Below, piece by piece: positions 23,775 through 35,833 of a stretch of 64,000 bases of DNA. The stretch is from Panaeolus papilionaceus. Taxonomy: Eukaryota; Basidiomycota; Agaricomycetes; Agaricales. The stretch lies in the NCBI GenBank assembly GCA_015501605.1, contig JADNRZ010000015.1:620001-684000 (forward strand). Reading direction: 5' to 3'. The translations under genes and the position numbers were made by a program. The first letter of the stretch is position 1; each line of letters opens with the position of its first letter. The notes beneath the pieces are model-generated. The model was not told where the DNA came from. It saw only the letters and a list, made by a program, of their open reading frames with translations, and ran no database searches.

Positions 23775-25102
23775 TGTGGTGCTGATTTCTGGTTCATCCA
23801 TTGCTCACACTCCATGTCTTATATACTGTGTGGTATGCCCCATATCCGAGCTGAAGCCGAGAATGCATAAACAAGGATCAGGAGGTCACATCGAGTTTCC
23901 ATGCTTTGATGGAAGCTATATCTCGAGGAATAATCCAATCCATCGTCTGGGGAAAAATGACTTCGCGTTCCGCACTTTCTCGAAGTTTTTTGATACCATC
24001 AGGGGTCGACGCGGTCGGATGTCTCATTCACATGTATGGGAAGGCTTGAGGATCAACGCATCGAAGACTTTCATCGTGGCATTTGTCGAGTGTCGGAAAA
24101 ATAGGCATTACACTGACATCCCTCCAAATTGACTGGAGGTTGAAGGAGCCACTCATCGAGCAGCATCATTTACCCCATTCTAATCGCGAAAAGCGATAAA
24201 TGGACATCATTTGACTTGGAGTATGGGGTCGACAGAAGCGGGCGTCTCGAAAAATGATTAAAGAAGTTCATCGCTTTGAATTGAAAGGATGCTTCGAGCA
24301 TCATTTGGTGCTCCCTTGGTAGACACCTACTTTCGAATTTTGACATGGAACGGAGAAATAGACGACCTTTCAGTGATTCAGGGCAGCACTTTGTCGAAAT
24401 ATTCTTGAATGAATACCCATATTTTAACCGCACTGAGATGAAATCCATCTTCGTAGCTTAGAGACGTTTCAAAAATAGAGCATCATAACACGTTTTGCAG
24501 ACTGTTCGGGCATTGCTATTATGCGAATGCATAGTCGCACAATTGACAATCGTCGATGATTCTATCGTTATGTCCTCGTGAACATAACTGACGGGCCACC
24601 CATGAATCGCATAAATGGTATTTCCTCTTGGACTTCCGAGGAAATCCGAAAGTTGTTGTGAAATCATGTCGCTGCCATGAGCGAGAACAAGACCGGCGGT
24701 GTTAATGCAACGAGATATGGGAAAGAGAAGGGAGTACTGTCAAAGACGAGCGAACACCGTCGTCTGTCTCCGGATTTCAGGGGTAGTGGTCGAGAAATCG
24801 TATAATCGTGCAAGCCCTTAAGCGCACTAAATCCATTGCGTGTTAGAATGCGGTAACATTAGCATCTGAAGCTTAAATACTTAATACAAAAAACATTACT
24901 TCCGAATAGCACAAGGGCTTTGAAACGGATATCTGAATTATTAACCCAGGCAACAGTGAAGATGGCAAGGTAAATGACATCGAATCGAAACATGATCTCC
25001 ACTGGAAGAACCATTAAAGCGTTAGAAACATATATACCCCGCACATATCATAATAGAACAATGCACCATCATGAGAAGATAATAGGTCAGTGCTATCTAA
25101 AA
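23775..25102. other. intergenic, no supported gene
   Basis: It includes the esterase promoter. Several ORFs of 60-118 codons lack domains and are not supported by splice signals. Confidence 0.4.
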
Positions 25103-26134
25103 TTATTGTAAGAATTCGTCCTTCAGGTAGTCGTCTGAGGCCTCCGAAATTTTCTCCTGCCTCAAGTGCGCCTGTATGGGTGTCACATCCTGCATGAAAT
25201 TGTTGCGTAGCTCAGTAAAGTAGGCGTGCATTACATTGAAGTTGAGTGCCCATTCTCGAAACCTCTGATCTGATTCATCCCAATTAAAGCAAATCGAGAA
25301 TCTGAAGCCACCGTTCTGCTGAGCCGAATGCGTCCGATTTTCCTCCATCACCGCAATACGTGCAGCGTAGGTTGAATTCCTGACTTCTGCAATATTTTTC
25401 AGCAACTCCGTGAGTCGATCCTCGCTGCTTGTCACCCATCTCTTAAATTTTGGCATAAACCTGAGCTCGAGAGTTTGGAGATTAGGTAGAGCCATGCTTC
25501 CATCTCCGGCGACTTTTCGCATGAAATCTGCAAAGTCGGGTACGTCCGCATGAGATAGCGTAATCGATAACGAGGTGGTCGCGGAGAAGCCCAAAAGGAT
25601 TGGGAAAATATCCATGAGTTGTTGCCGGACTGCAGACGTATTGAGTAATGTGAGACACTGAAGAGCTGGGAAGACGCCAGTCAGCTGTTGTGCTACGACT
25701 CAATACCCGTCAGGTGAGGTCAACTTCGCTGTAAAGAATTGGAGCTTCAGATCCGTGACAGAGGGAAAACAGAGAGCGAGGAACATGGAGACGTGGTTTA
25801 TGCAATGGCCCTTGGGATACTGTATGATGAGTTTCAGCAGGCGATTACGCGTGCGTGGAACAGAAGGGAGGTCGGTCACTGTCTCATAGCTGCGATCGTC
25901 ACTGACAGCGAACCATCCCACCTCAATATTAGGGCAGAGTCTCAGGATCAACCGCCATTTACGGTTGGTTATCGGCGACCTCAGGTGAAAGACTGTCAGA
26001 CGAGCCCATTGGGTGGTGTTTGACAGAAATAGGCTCGAAATGACGTCTATAGCTGAGCTGAGCCAGAGCTTTTTCAAGCATGGAAGCCAGTCCAAGGTCT
26101 CTGCAACACCCCGGCCATCTATGATCCTCGGCAA
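25103..26134 (-). pseudogene. decayed F-box/LRR-like family gene
   Basis: The C-terminal two thirds of a two-exon family F-box protein are readable in one frame: WARLTVFHLRSPITNRKW, LCPNIEVGWFAV, ALCFPSVTDLKLQFF and LPNLQTLELRF align with the same blocks of members 4 and 5 (for example LLQSCPNLEFGWFAM). A TGA at 25702-25700 interrupts the frame between SPDGY and VVAQQLTGVFPALQ, where relatives continue. The first exon, coiled coil and F-box are not found upstream, so the 5' part is missing or beyond recognition. An unannotated intron removing the stop is a weak alternative, since the residues on both sides align without a gap suited to one. Confidence 0.65.
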
Positions 26135-29100
26135 TCCGTCAAGGCCAGCTTCAGCTTTCGTGATGAGCAGTCCCCTTCTCGTCTGAAATCAGCTTCCAAG
26201 CCGTAGGGATAATGTGGGTGATTAAAAAAATCAATTGTACATATCCAAGCACCATCCAGGGTGCGCGCCTTAGGTCCATGCTGATGCCAACTATGAGAGT
26301 TGTCCCAAGATAAACCCTATGTAGTAGTTGGCGATGGCACATGACGGAGTCTTACCAAGTTCAATAGTCTAGGTGTTGTTTGTTCTATGAGCGCTAGAAA
26401 ACCCATCGTGCTATCATGCTATTTGAAAACTAACTAGCGAAAGGTTCGCCTGGCATATCGACCCTAGAATAACTGAGTAGCCAGAGGATCCGAGTCGAGC
26501 CGTCGTATAAATAGACACGCAGTTGCAAGCAACGACAGACACATCATAGTAGTGCTGTGTTTATAGGTTTTATCCTTCAATGTCATACAGGCCAGTTACG
26601 AGCACTAGGCGAAGAAAGATGTTCTGAGATGGGAGCAAAAAGCTGTTTGCCTGAACCAAAACAGGTCGATGCGTGTCCACAGTATTGAAAATGCATCTAA
26701 GATGCAGAGAACGTCTTTCAGGGTATTAGAAGCCAGAGAAACCGCAAGTCGATACAAACGAGGATGCCTTTTCAGTAAAGAAGAGAGGTTCAATGTGGCT
26801 GTTGGGTCCAAAGGCCTTCGACGTTCGTTCAACAATTCAATTTGTCCGAACCTGAATGAATCTCACGTGCTGGATGGGGAGCTTTCCCAAGCTTTCTCAG
26901 CTGCCGAATGGCGTTTTTGCAACAGACAGCCATCATCCATGGCTCTTGTCATATCTTCAATATGTGTATAGGTCCACTATAGGCATGTCAATATTTTGTG
27001 GGGTCCTTTATGCATGATACCCAAGCCACTGGCAGATAAACCAAGCCTCTTGACTTCCAGCCTCATGCCAGCGGGTTACTAGAGTGGACGTTCTGATTTC
27101 AATACTAATTACAAATTCGATTCCAGACCTGTGACCGCTTCGCATATCCTGGACCAGTCTGCCGATTTATTCCTCACCAGAGTGAGCGTAATGCTTGTCC
27201 TTAGAAAATGCTAGGACCATAGCCGTCTTAACTCCAGGCCCAGCCGCCCAGGCCAAGTGAGCCTAACACAGCTTTCGCTTATTGTGGATTTTCTCCATGG
27301 GATTTCAATTTGGGCCAATCCAGTCATAAAGGAAAACAAGCCTGACGTCCACGGCTGGCGTTGAATGATGTGCGGAAACATGTGCACCGGGCATACCAAG
27401 TTGGCGTTGTAACGTCAATTTCTCAACAGTTTCTTGGTATTTCTCATTGTGCACTGGATTTTACTCGTTTTCGCTCTCTTGTCCTCTCTTGTCAAGCGTC
27501 GTTTCGTCATCACTAACACTCGCATCAGAGAGCTTAGAGGAGCTAAACGAAGATCACCCTTCTCGGACCTCAAGGCAATACCTTGGATGATCTGATAAAA
27601 CCGATGGCTAATAGGGCTCAGAACTAAGAATGGGCTACATATGTCATGGAAGCGATAATCCCTCAAGCGGAAGTCGATCCATCTCTTGAATTGGAAGGGC
27701 GACGGGGTGCGTATTTTTAGTTCATTGCCTCCCTGATATCGCGCAGAGGTCCAGACTCCTTATCGATAGTGCAAAAGTATAGATCTGGCCCGATGTTCGG
27801 CTCTTTGACAATGGATGTGCGTGTTATGGTGGCTGTCTGTCTATGATAGTTTGAATTAAAGATCGTACAGCTCAATGCGCGTAGGGCTGTTTGATGGTGA
27901 GTGAATGTAGAACAGCATACACAACAACGTATCGCTCCACTTGAACAGTCAATATGCTGGAATATCGGACCAGTCAACGGAAGCAGGTTTAGGTTGTTAT
28001 CGAGACTTGATGTTGTGCCTTTCCTGTCTCCGGGAAGAGCGGGAGGGAGATAGACTGAACTTTGAAGGCCGGCTCAGTGGTCGAATGTTCAGATACGACA
28101 CAATATTTTAATATTTACAGATCGAGGAACCTATTTACTGACAAGGGTTTTACGTACTACCTGTTGCCCATCTTCAAAAGTAAAACAAGAGGTACCAGAT
28201 CTCTCGATCGCGGACATGGATGTGCTAGTGTGAGAAACCATCAAAAAGTCGGCACATCAATGGCATCTCTGTATTTCATAATCGCATCAGCTGCGGCAGG
28301 CATCCGGCACCGCTGCTGCTTCATAACACTTGGTGAATCGCAAACAAGTGAAGAAAGTGTGAATTAACATCACCCCGTCATTGGAAAACATCGAGGTGAG
28401 ACCAGTAATTATTAGTATTAAAATAGTTATAATAATGCAGTTCCTCGAGAACTGGTTGTAAGCCAAAAGCGAGAGGAATGGGTGGTGCACGAGATGATGG
28501 TTGTGTCGAAAAATGTCGAGCTCGTCGAGGTGAATCCGCATGTCCATCTGTCATTGTTGCAGCCTGACCAAGGCGACGAGCATCATGCGAGTGACTGAAA
28601 GTTAAGAGAGAGTACCGACCAATGTGGCTCTCCGGGATTCCTAAGTCTTGCTCCTCTTTTTCGGAAATAATTATCTTGCTGCAGAAAACCTTGAGATCAT
28701 TCTGACCAAGGTTGGCTTCCTATGATAGATGACATTCTGGAAGATGGCGATGTATATTGTACTTCCAATGGACTTGTAAGCACAATTTACATTCAATGGG
28801 CACATTGGTGCAAGGTTTAGACTTCAAGACCTTCGACGCTGACATTGCCAGTCCATGGGATGAGGGTGAAATGCTATTGACATTTGTAGAATATGTGACA
28901 GTTGAAAATGAAGAAAAATGGGACTCGGACAACGTAGTATTTGGTACATTATATACAGGATTGACGCGTCATGATGTAGGTGGAATTATAAACGAGTGGG
29001 CGCGTCGATATGTTCGACGCGACAACGAATGCACAGCCTAATTATTGGGTTTAATGAGTGTGGGTGGTGAAGAAAAACCGAGCAGTAAACACCACACAAC

Positions 29101-29672
29101 AAAAGCCGATTTCTAACTCAGCCTGACAGGTCGCTTTCACCGAATTGCCTTATTTGGGGGGGAGGGGTACCCCCCACCCCAGGTGACGTGGTATGTCCGC
29201 GATCGACAGATCTGGTCCCTCTTGAAGTAAAATACAAGGCAACGACGGACAACATGCATTGTGTTGAATGAATTGTTGGGAGATGACTTTTGAATTACTC
29301 AGGTTTGGCTCAGGTTCGCCACCTGTGTCTTGCTCGGTTGACACCTGATCCGGGAGCCCCAGTATCAGGCCACCTCAAATTCTTTCCTTCGACCCGTTGA
29401 GGACCATCGCAAATAATTTTCTGGGCAATGAACAACATTGAGCAACTCAAATCCCACAAAGGAAAAGAGATGGGAGCGATGTAGTAGACGCCAAGCCTTT
29501 ATCTATCAAGCCTGCGAATGCATTTCGTGGGCTCCCCGCAGAGGACTTTATTGACATGCTGTGCGGCCATTGCCAAATATTTTGGTGGAAACCAGTTCAT
29601 CCAGGAACACGGACTTCCCGCAATGGGTTAACCCTGCTTTCAACAATTGATGTCTGGGCTTGGGGGAGCGCA
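26135..29672. other. gene-poor stretch of about 3.5 kb
   Basis: Many ORFs of 60-100 codons occur on both strands, none with a recognised domain. The least random are minus 26605-26835 (Leu-rich, SSLLKRHPRLYRLAVSLA) and plus 28757-29041 (acidic, DADIASPWDEGEMLLTFVEY). No transposase, reverse transcriptase, long terminal repeat or terminal inverted repeat was seen. The pseudogene next to it suggests eroded sequence. Confidence 0.4.
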
Positions 29673-29678
29673 TATAAA
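29673..29678 (+). promoter_or_regulatory. TATA box of the MARVEL-type gene
   Basis: TATAAA about 100 nt upstream of the ATG at 29777, within GCATATAAAGCC. Confidence 0.4.
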
Positions 29679-29776
29679 GCCAAAGCCAGGACCTCGAATT
29701 GGTCCAAGGGCCTTTTTTATTTCCACCTCTCCCTCACTACCACCACTTATCCCATCGCACTTGCACACCTACAGAA

Positions 29777-30609
29777 ATGGTTGAGCTCAACAGTGGAATG
29801 CGAATGGCTCGCACTGTGGTCTATGGTGAGTCCTCCCGAGGTTCGAATATTCCGACGCGTTTCTAAATATACCCTCAGGTGTCGCGACCGCGTTCTCAGT
29901 GGTGGTCATCATCACCGCTGCTATTGTAACCAACTATACCACCACAACGGGTTACGGTTATTATGGTGTTGGATTCTACTACACATACGCAGCGCTCGGT
30001 ATTGCGACCGCAATCCTCACAATGTTCACGCTCCCTGTCATGTGGTTCTTGTCAGAAAAGCGCAAAGGTTCCGTCATCGGCATGTCTGTCGTCGACATTT
30101 CTTGGGTTTGTAAGTTATTCGAGCATCTATGTGTACCGTAACTAAACATTCTTCTCATAGGGTTCCTCTGGATCATGTGGCTCTCTACAGCAGGTTCTTC
30201 CGCTGGTTGGTTGGGTTCCTGCGGCTGGTACGGCTCTGACGGCTCTTTCGAAACTGCCTGCCGCTCCTCCCAAGCTTTGAGCGCATTCGCCTTCCTCAAC
30301 TGGCTCATCCTCATGTTCTACAACTTCACCCTATTCGCCTTCGCCATCCGCCAACACATGCGTGGAAACACTGGTATCTGGAAGACTCAGATCGCCGAGG
30401 CGGACTGGACCGCTGCTGGAAACAACACCGTCTACACTGGTCAGGAGTTCAAGGGTCAGGCTCAGCCTGGATTCGCTCCTCAGTACCCTCCCTCCACTGG
30501 TGTCTCCCCTGGAGGTTACGCTCCTCAGGGGCAATACCCCCAACAAGGTTATGCTCCTGCGCCAGGAACACCCCAAACCACTGGCACTAGCCCCTACCCA
30601 CAGGTTTAA
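29777..30609 (+). CDS. MARVEL-type four-TM membrane protein
   Basis: Exons are 29777-29825, 29879-30109 and 30161-30609, giving 242 residues. Four hydrophobic segments: VATAFSVVVIITAAIVTNY, a second around YAALGIATAILTMFTLPVMW, a third around VDISWVWFLWIMWLSTAG and a fourth around AFLNWLILMFYNFTLFAFAI. A loop with Cys and Trp follows TM3 (WLGSCGWYGSDGSFETAC). The cytosolic tail is Gln/Pro/Gly/Tyr-rich with GYAPQ-like repeats. This matches the MARVEL topology of fungal plasma-membrane or vesicle proteins such as the Nce102/Sur7-related groups. A precise role is not known. Assignment is by topology and general appearance rather than a signature. Confidence 0.75.
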
Positions 30610-31981
30610 TTAACCTTCTCAAACGTCTCCTCCCCCTCTTCCCGTTCGCATTAAATACCCCGCGCAGTAATTAACGAGTGCTTTTGGACATTGTTTTACA
30701 TCTTGGTCTCTTCAATTGACGATTGTAGTAACGAAAACTGACATCCCACATGTTGTTTTATTTCCTACCCCAGTAGTATAGCAGTAGTTACGATTTGTCA
30801 TTTTCTTTCCACCCAATTCAATATCTTCACTCCTGTCTCCCATGTCACTATTATTCTGCTCCACTTCGTTTCCAAAGCTACGCATTCAAGCGCTTCAGCA
30901 ACAAGGATCTGTGCTGCAAATCACACAGTCGTCGTCGATCCGACTTGATAGCATGTTAGGTTGTAGATGCGGACCATGACTCTACATCCAGACTTGTCGG
31001 AAATTGCATTCCACTCAAGACCCGAGCCAGATCGTGTTCGCGGTTTTCAATTGTATTTGGACATCTTCGAGGTTCTTGTAAACCGGTGCAAGCTTTCAAT
31101 ATGACCCTCATCCGATCAGCTGGCGCTGTCATCTGACTACTTGGAATGAACAACATTGACCACATTTGTGCTGGGCTATACACTTGGGTTATCGAAATGA
31201 TCGATAGGATTGTTTGTCGAGTTAGCTTAAGCGCGATCTAGGCGAGAGATAGGTCTGCTCCGTGCAGCGGAACTAGGTACCGAAGCACGTTCCGAGAGAT
31301 CACCCAGAAACCGCAGAGCTATGGTTTGCGGACAGAGTCAAAAATAAACGGTTCGATATGATATCAGACCATATCGTTGTCAAGACCTATGCTCGGGGAC
31401 AACGACTTATCTAGACTTGAATTCAACCACGCCACAATGGCAAAATGGCACAATCTTCGTCTCCACCGGTGTGGGTCAGTTATTATTTTGTTTGGTGCGA
31501 CCTTCAAGAGGCCTGTCGTTCATAAGATGGGATTTCCCTGTCAGTATTGTCCAACCTGCAACCGAGATGGGTTTAAGACGGTTTTCGAGCGGTGGCGATG
31601 CAAAGTTGTCTGAATCTTCAGGTGTCGTTCTCGCCCCCTGAATTTATTGAATGGTATATTATATCCGAATTCTTTTCTGAAATATATATCTGAGCCTTCC
31701 CATTTTCTAAGGTTGAGCAATGGCACCGCTCAAGGAACCTCTTAAGCTGGGGTCACTGGAAGGGGATATTCCGAGAGGAAAACACAGGGGTTGCCGGGAC
31801 GGCATTCGCGTTCCCCAACGGATTTAATTTTCTGACACTGTCACGCTCGTTTCCTTTCTCCACTCAACCCTGCTGTTCACTCAACCTTTTGGTCAGGGCC
31901 CACATCATCCTTTCACCCAAACCATCTTGTTGACTTCAACTTTCATAGACCGCAGGCATTCTGTGTTGAAGGTCGTCAAAA
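30610..31981. other. intergenic, no supported gene
   Basis: It holds the 3' flank of the MARVEL-type gene and the 5' flank of the MBOAT gene, including a pyrimidine-rich leader before 31982. ORFs are all below 80 codons. Confidence 0.4.
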
Positions 31982-34009
31982 ATGGACGCGCTTTTTACAC
32001 CTCTGGCTGATGCGCTCGGCGCCAGTGTCGACCAAATTAAGGTGAGTTGCCTTTTGAACTTGAAAGGTGCAAGTCGGTGCTGACGAGGAGGATGTATGCC
32101 AGCTCATCTTCTGTCTCATGGTTGGGTACCCTCTTGGAAGTCTTTTCGTACGCGTGCCAACCTCGCAGCCTGCGCTGAGGCACTTGTTCAGCATCGGAGT
32201 TGCTCTGCTGTACTTCTTCCCTGTTCTGAGGTTGTATTCCGCGTTTTTCCAATTACTGGGGAGCATTTTGGCAACATACTTCATTGCAAAGTATAACAAG
32301 AGCAGCAAGATGCCTTGGTTCGTCTTTGTGTAAGTGTTTTTCACCTCATTATTCTCGCCAATGTCACTCAGACGTATTCTTTTGCTAGTGTGGTTATGGG
32401 TCACCTTACCTACAAGTAAGTCTTTTCACTCCAACCATAGAGTGGTCTATTAAATTCCTTCCCATCTAGCCATGTGATTCGCGCTATCTACGGCTTCAGC
32501 TACGAGACTATGGAAGTTACTGGTCCACAGATGGTCTTGACCATGAAGTTGACCACTTTCGCATGGAATGTCTATGACGGCCGCAGAAAGACCGAAGTAC
32601 GTCTTTCAACCTGCTCATTTAGCGCGTTGAACTCACCATCTACTTTAGGAGCTCGACAAGTGGCAACTGTCCAAGAGGATCACAGAGTATCCCTCCCTTC
32701 TTGAGTTCCTCGGATACTCGTACGTCATCGTATAATTTTAAACTCGCGCTTGCATGCTTAACCGACTGTCAGATTCTACTTCCCTGGTATCTTGGTTGGA
32801 CCCTACCTCGATTATCCTGAATATGTTGAGTTGATCAACGAGACTGCATTCCAACACCACACTGTCAAGTCAATTGTCAAGTCAGGTCGCAGACTCCCTC
32901 CTGGTCGCAAGCGTGCTGCCTACACTCGCATGCTCTTTGGGTTGTTCTACCTTGGTGTCTTCGTCTTCTTTGGTCCCAAGTACAACTTCGCGGTTGCAAC
33001 TGATCCTGAATTCCAGAAGAAGAGCCTCCTAACCCGGTAGGACTTCTCTCCTGCCAGCTATACGTATTGCTAAGTTTCTTATAGTATTGCCCTCTTCCAA
33101 CTGAGTGGACCCGTTGAGCGTGCCAAGTACTATGCCATCTGGACTCTTACCGAGGTGCGTTGGTTGTAGGTGGGACAACTTTTGAATTCCTGCTAACGAT
33201 TACTTTAGGGTGCCAGTATCCTCACCGGTCTTGGATTCACCGGTCTTAACGACAAGGGCAAGGCTCAATGGGATGGTGCTGCCAACGTCAAAGTCTGGAC
33301 TATTGAGTTCCCTCCCAACTTCAAGGTTCTCTTGGACTCCTGGAATATGAAGACCAACGTCTGGCTCCGCGAATGTGTGTACAAGCGTGTTACCCCGAAG
33401 GGCAAGAAACCTGGATTCACGAGCAGCATGATCACCTTCTTCACTTCCGCTTTCTGGGTAAATATATTTCACTCGTTCACGATAAAACTCGAATACTAAT
33501 TTTTTTTATTTCAGCACGGTATCGCTGGAGGCTACTACCTCACTTTCCTCATGGGAGGCTTCATCACCGCCGCAGCTCGTCTCGCCCGTGCCAACTTCCG
33601 CCCTCTCCTCCTCCCCCGCCCTTCTAACCCCAAGGGTGCCCCCGCATTCGTCAAGGCCATCTACGACTTCCTTGGCATTGTCTTATCCGCCATGATCCTC
33701 AACTACGCCGCCTCACCCTTCATCATCCTCTCTGCCAAGGACTCCATCAACACCTGGAAGGCCCTCGCCTGGTACGGCCACATCGTCATCATGGGCAGTC
33801 TCGTGTTCTTCTACGCTGGTGGAAACAAGTACTTCAAGAACCTGCACAAGCAGCTCGGCATCGTCGCACCCGTTCGTGGTGCTAAGCCTGCGAACGGTGC
33901 TGCCAATGGATCTGCTAATGGCACAGCCAGCGGAACTGCTACCCCCATTGCTGAGAAGAACTTTGTGTTGCCCCCCAGCGTTGACTCAGTCGTTCCTCCT
34001 CAAAAGTAA
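31982..34009 (+). CDS. MBOAT lysophospholipid acyltransferase (Ale1/LPCAT-like)
   Basis: Nine exons: 31982-32041, 32103-32329, 32389-32415, 32470-32596, 32649-32719, 32773-33036, 33085-33154, 33209-33457 and 33515-34009. They give 529 residues; phases close exactly. There are many TM segments (for example LIFCLMVGYPLGSLF near the N-terminus). MBOAT marks include MGHLTYNHVIRAIYGFS, FYFPGILVGPYLDYPEY, the Asn-containing region NVKVWTIEFPPNFKVLLDSW NMKTNVWLRECVYKR, and the catalytic His in FWHGIAGGYYLTF (His366). It acylates lysophospholipids in the ER membrane (Lands cycle). Exon 3 is only 27 nt. The first intron uses a TGCTGAC branch site and the CCAG acceptor at 32102. The tail is Ala/Asn/Gly/Thr-rich and probably disordered. 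Confidence 0.9.
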
Positions 34010-34682
34010 ACGCATTGGCACTCCTTATTCAAAACACAAAAACACATACGAGTGGAAGAATGTCGTTGGTAGAGATAATGGAAAGGGGATTATGATGCGC
34101 ACTAATTTCTTTTCTATTTTAATTGCTCTGCGTACATACATTGTGGTTGATGTGGAGATTCGTAGTATGTACATACCCTTGCTCGTTCTGCACTGGCTCT
34201 CTTGTAGTTATCGCTGCATAGATTCTTAGAATATAATCTTATTTATTAACCATTGGGTTATCGAAAGTGAATAAGCCGTAGGACGCACAAGAGGTATCTT
34301 CCAATGACAAAACCTTGCCTGCACTTTTCCAGAAATATGGAAACAGCAGCTCATGTCTCAGCGCTATTCTGTCACTTCATGCCACCCCTAGATGTTCATC
34401 CAAACGACTCTTATTCAAAACCGGCCCCCTTCGCATCCACCCCCAAACTCAGTGCAAGAAACCTCACAATCATACAGTTTAACCGGCTGAATGTATCCAT
34501 CACCCGTGAATTGATTTTGTGTGTGCATGTCATAAATGAAAGTGCATATGCGACAGGGTGTGTAGCGACAACATAATGCATAGAGGTACCGGCACTGGCT
34601 CCCATGACCACCAGGCAGCAAGAAGGGTTCACACAAGTGGATACCATCTCCCGGGAAAAGTTTTGTAGATGTACAAGATAAT
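34010..34682. other. convergent 3' flanks
   Basis: Between the ends of the MBOAT gene (plus) and eL18 (minus). ORFs here have no domain; the minus-strand ones are read-through of eL18 exon 4 and intron 4. Likely 3' UTRs. Confidence 0.4.
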
Positions 34683-35489
34683 TTACACCTTGAAGCCCTT
34701 GGACTTTCTGCGACCACGACCCTGCTCGAACTTGCGGCCCTTTGATGTGGTGTAGGGCTTCTTGTTCTTGTGGGGACCTTTCGGAGGAAAGATAAGAAAT
34801 GGATCGAGTGATAAAAAATGCAACAGACGTACCCATGCCGAAGTGCTTGTAGGCCTCACGAGCGGTCCTGAGTCCTCTCAGTAGAACAGTGTTGGAACCG
34901 GTGGGGGCACGGAGAGCGAGCTGGTCAAGAGTGATAGCCTCACCTCCAGCAGCAATGATGCGCTCCTTGGCGGACTGGGTGAAACGGAGAGCAGCGATGC
35001 TCAGTTTTGGGACACTCGTCACCCTGATGTCATCAGTGACAGTGCCGACTTGAACGATAACCTTCGAGGCGAGATCGGGCGTGGCAGCAGTTTCCTTGAG
35101 GATGCGGGAGAGGGAAAGAGGGGGGCGGTTGGTCTTTGAGAGGAAAAGACGGCGGAGGACGACCTATTGAAATTCAAATTAAAATAACAAGGTCGCGTTT
35201 GTTTAGTTTCCCCGCCAAATTGCAGATTTTGAAGGTTCCAAGTACCTTGTTGAACTTGGAGTCAGTGCGACGAGCAAGGAATCGGTAAAGCTAACAAAAT
35301 CATGAGTTCATAGTTCTCTCAACGCAAAAATTCGCAAATTGTAAATACCTTAACAAGGAGGAGGAGATAAGGATCCTCGCTCTTGGGGGCGGTGCGCTGA
35401 CCCTTCTTGACGTGGTGGGCGGTGATGTCAATACCCTAGAACACATTTTAGCACATCTTTGACGCCGCCAGCGACGACGAGCTCACCAT
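34683..35489 (-). CDS. rpl18: 60S ribosomal protein eL18
   Basis: Exons are 35489-35487, 35435-35349, 35290-35246, 35163-34833 and 34777-34683, giving 186 residues, the same as yeast eL18. The reconstruction begins [20 protein letters not shown] and includes [45 protein letters not shown] and the basic end [20 protein letters not shown]. It is a structural protein of the large ribosomal subunit. Exon 1 contains only the ATG, followed by a GTGAGC donor. It diverges from the Tra2-like gene with start codons 345 nt apart, a likely shared promoter. Confidence 0.95.
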
Positions 35490-35833
35490 CTTGGTTGTTG
35501 CCGGAATACAGTGTTTGGGCTTGTTGTGTGGGCTCACGGAGGCTTGTTGAACTGTACAGACAAAATTTAAGATTCAAGCTCCGCTTTAATTGACATCGGC
35601 AGTCATTCGGAAACAGCGACTCCTCATGGTTATGAAATTGCGCTCAAGTACCGTCAAAAGACGTGAATTTTTTCTCTTGAATTTATTAAATATATTTTTA
35701 AATATTTAAAGCTGGTCAGGACCTTTTAAAATGAGTATAACGGTGATGAACAGGGTTTGTGGGCGATGAGGCACGCATTAGAATGCATGGAGCCGAGCAA
35801 ATAAACCCAAACAGCTCTTGTTATTGAACCACC
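35490..35833. promoter_or_regulatory. bidirectional promoter between eL18 and the Tra2-like gene
   Basis: The two start codons face away from each other across 344 nt. An AT-rich core (35670-35710) lies in the middle. No other gene fits in between, so both leaders and promoters must be here. Confidence 0.5.

Noticed and set aside
28757..29041. 94-codon acidic plus frame in the gene-poor block
   Set aside because: An upstream exon could be drawn but the frames do not join through any good splice pair. Left unannotated.
29156..29185. GC-rich palindrome around GGGGTACCCC
   Set aside because: Too short, with no flanking duplication, gene or repeat partner to give it meaning.
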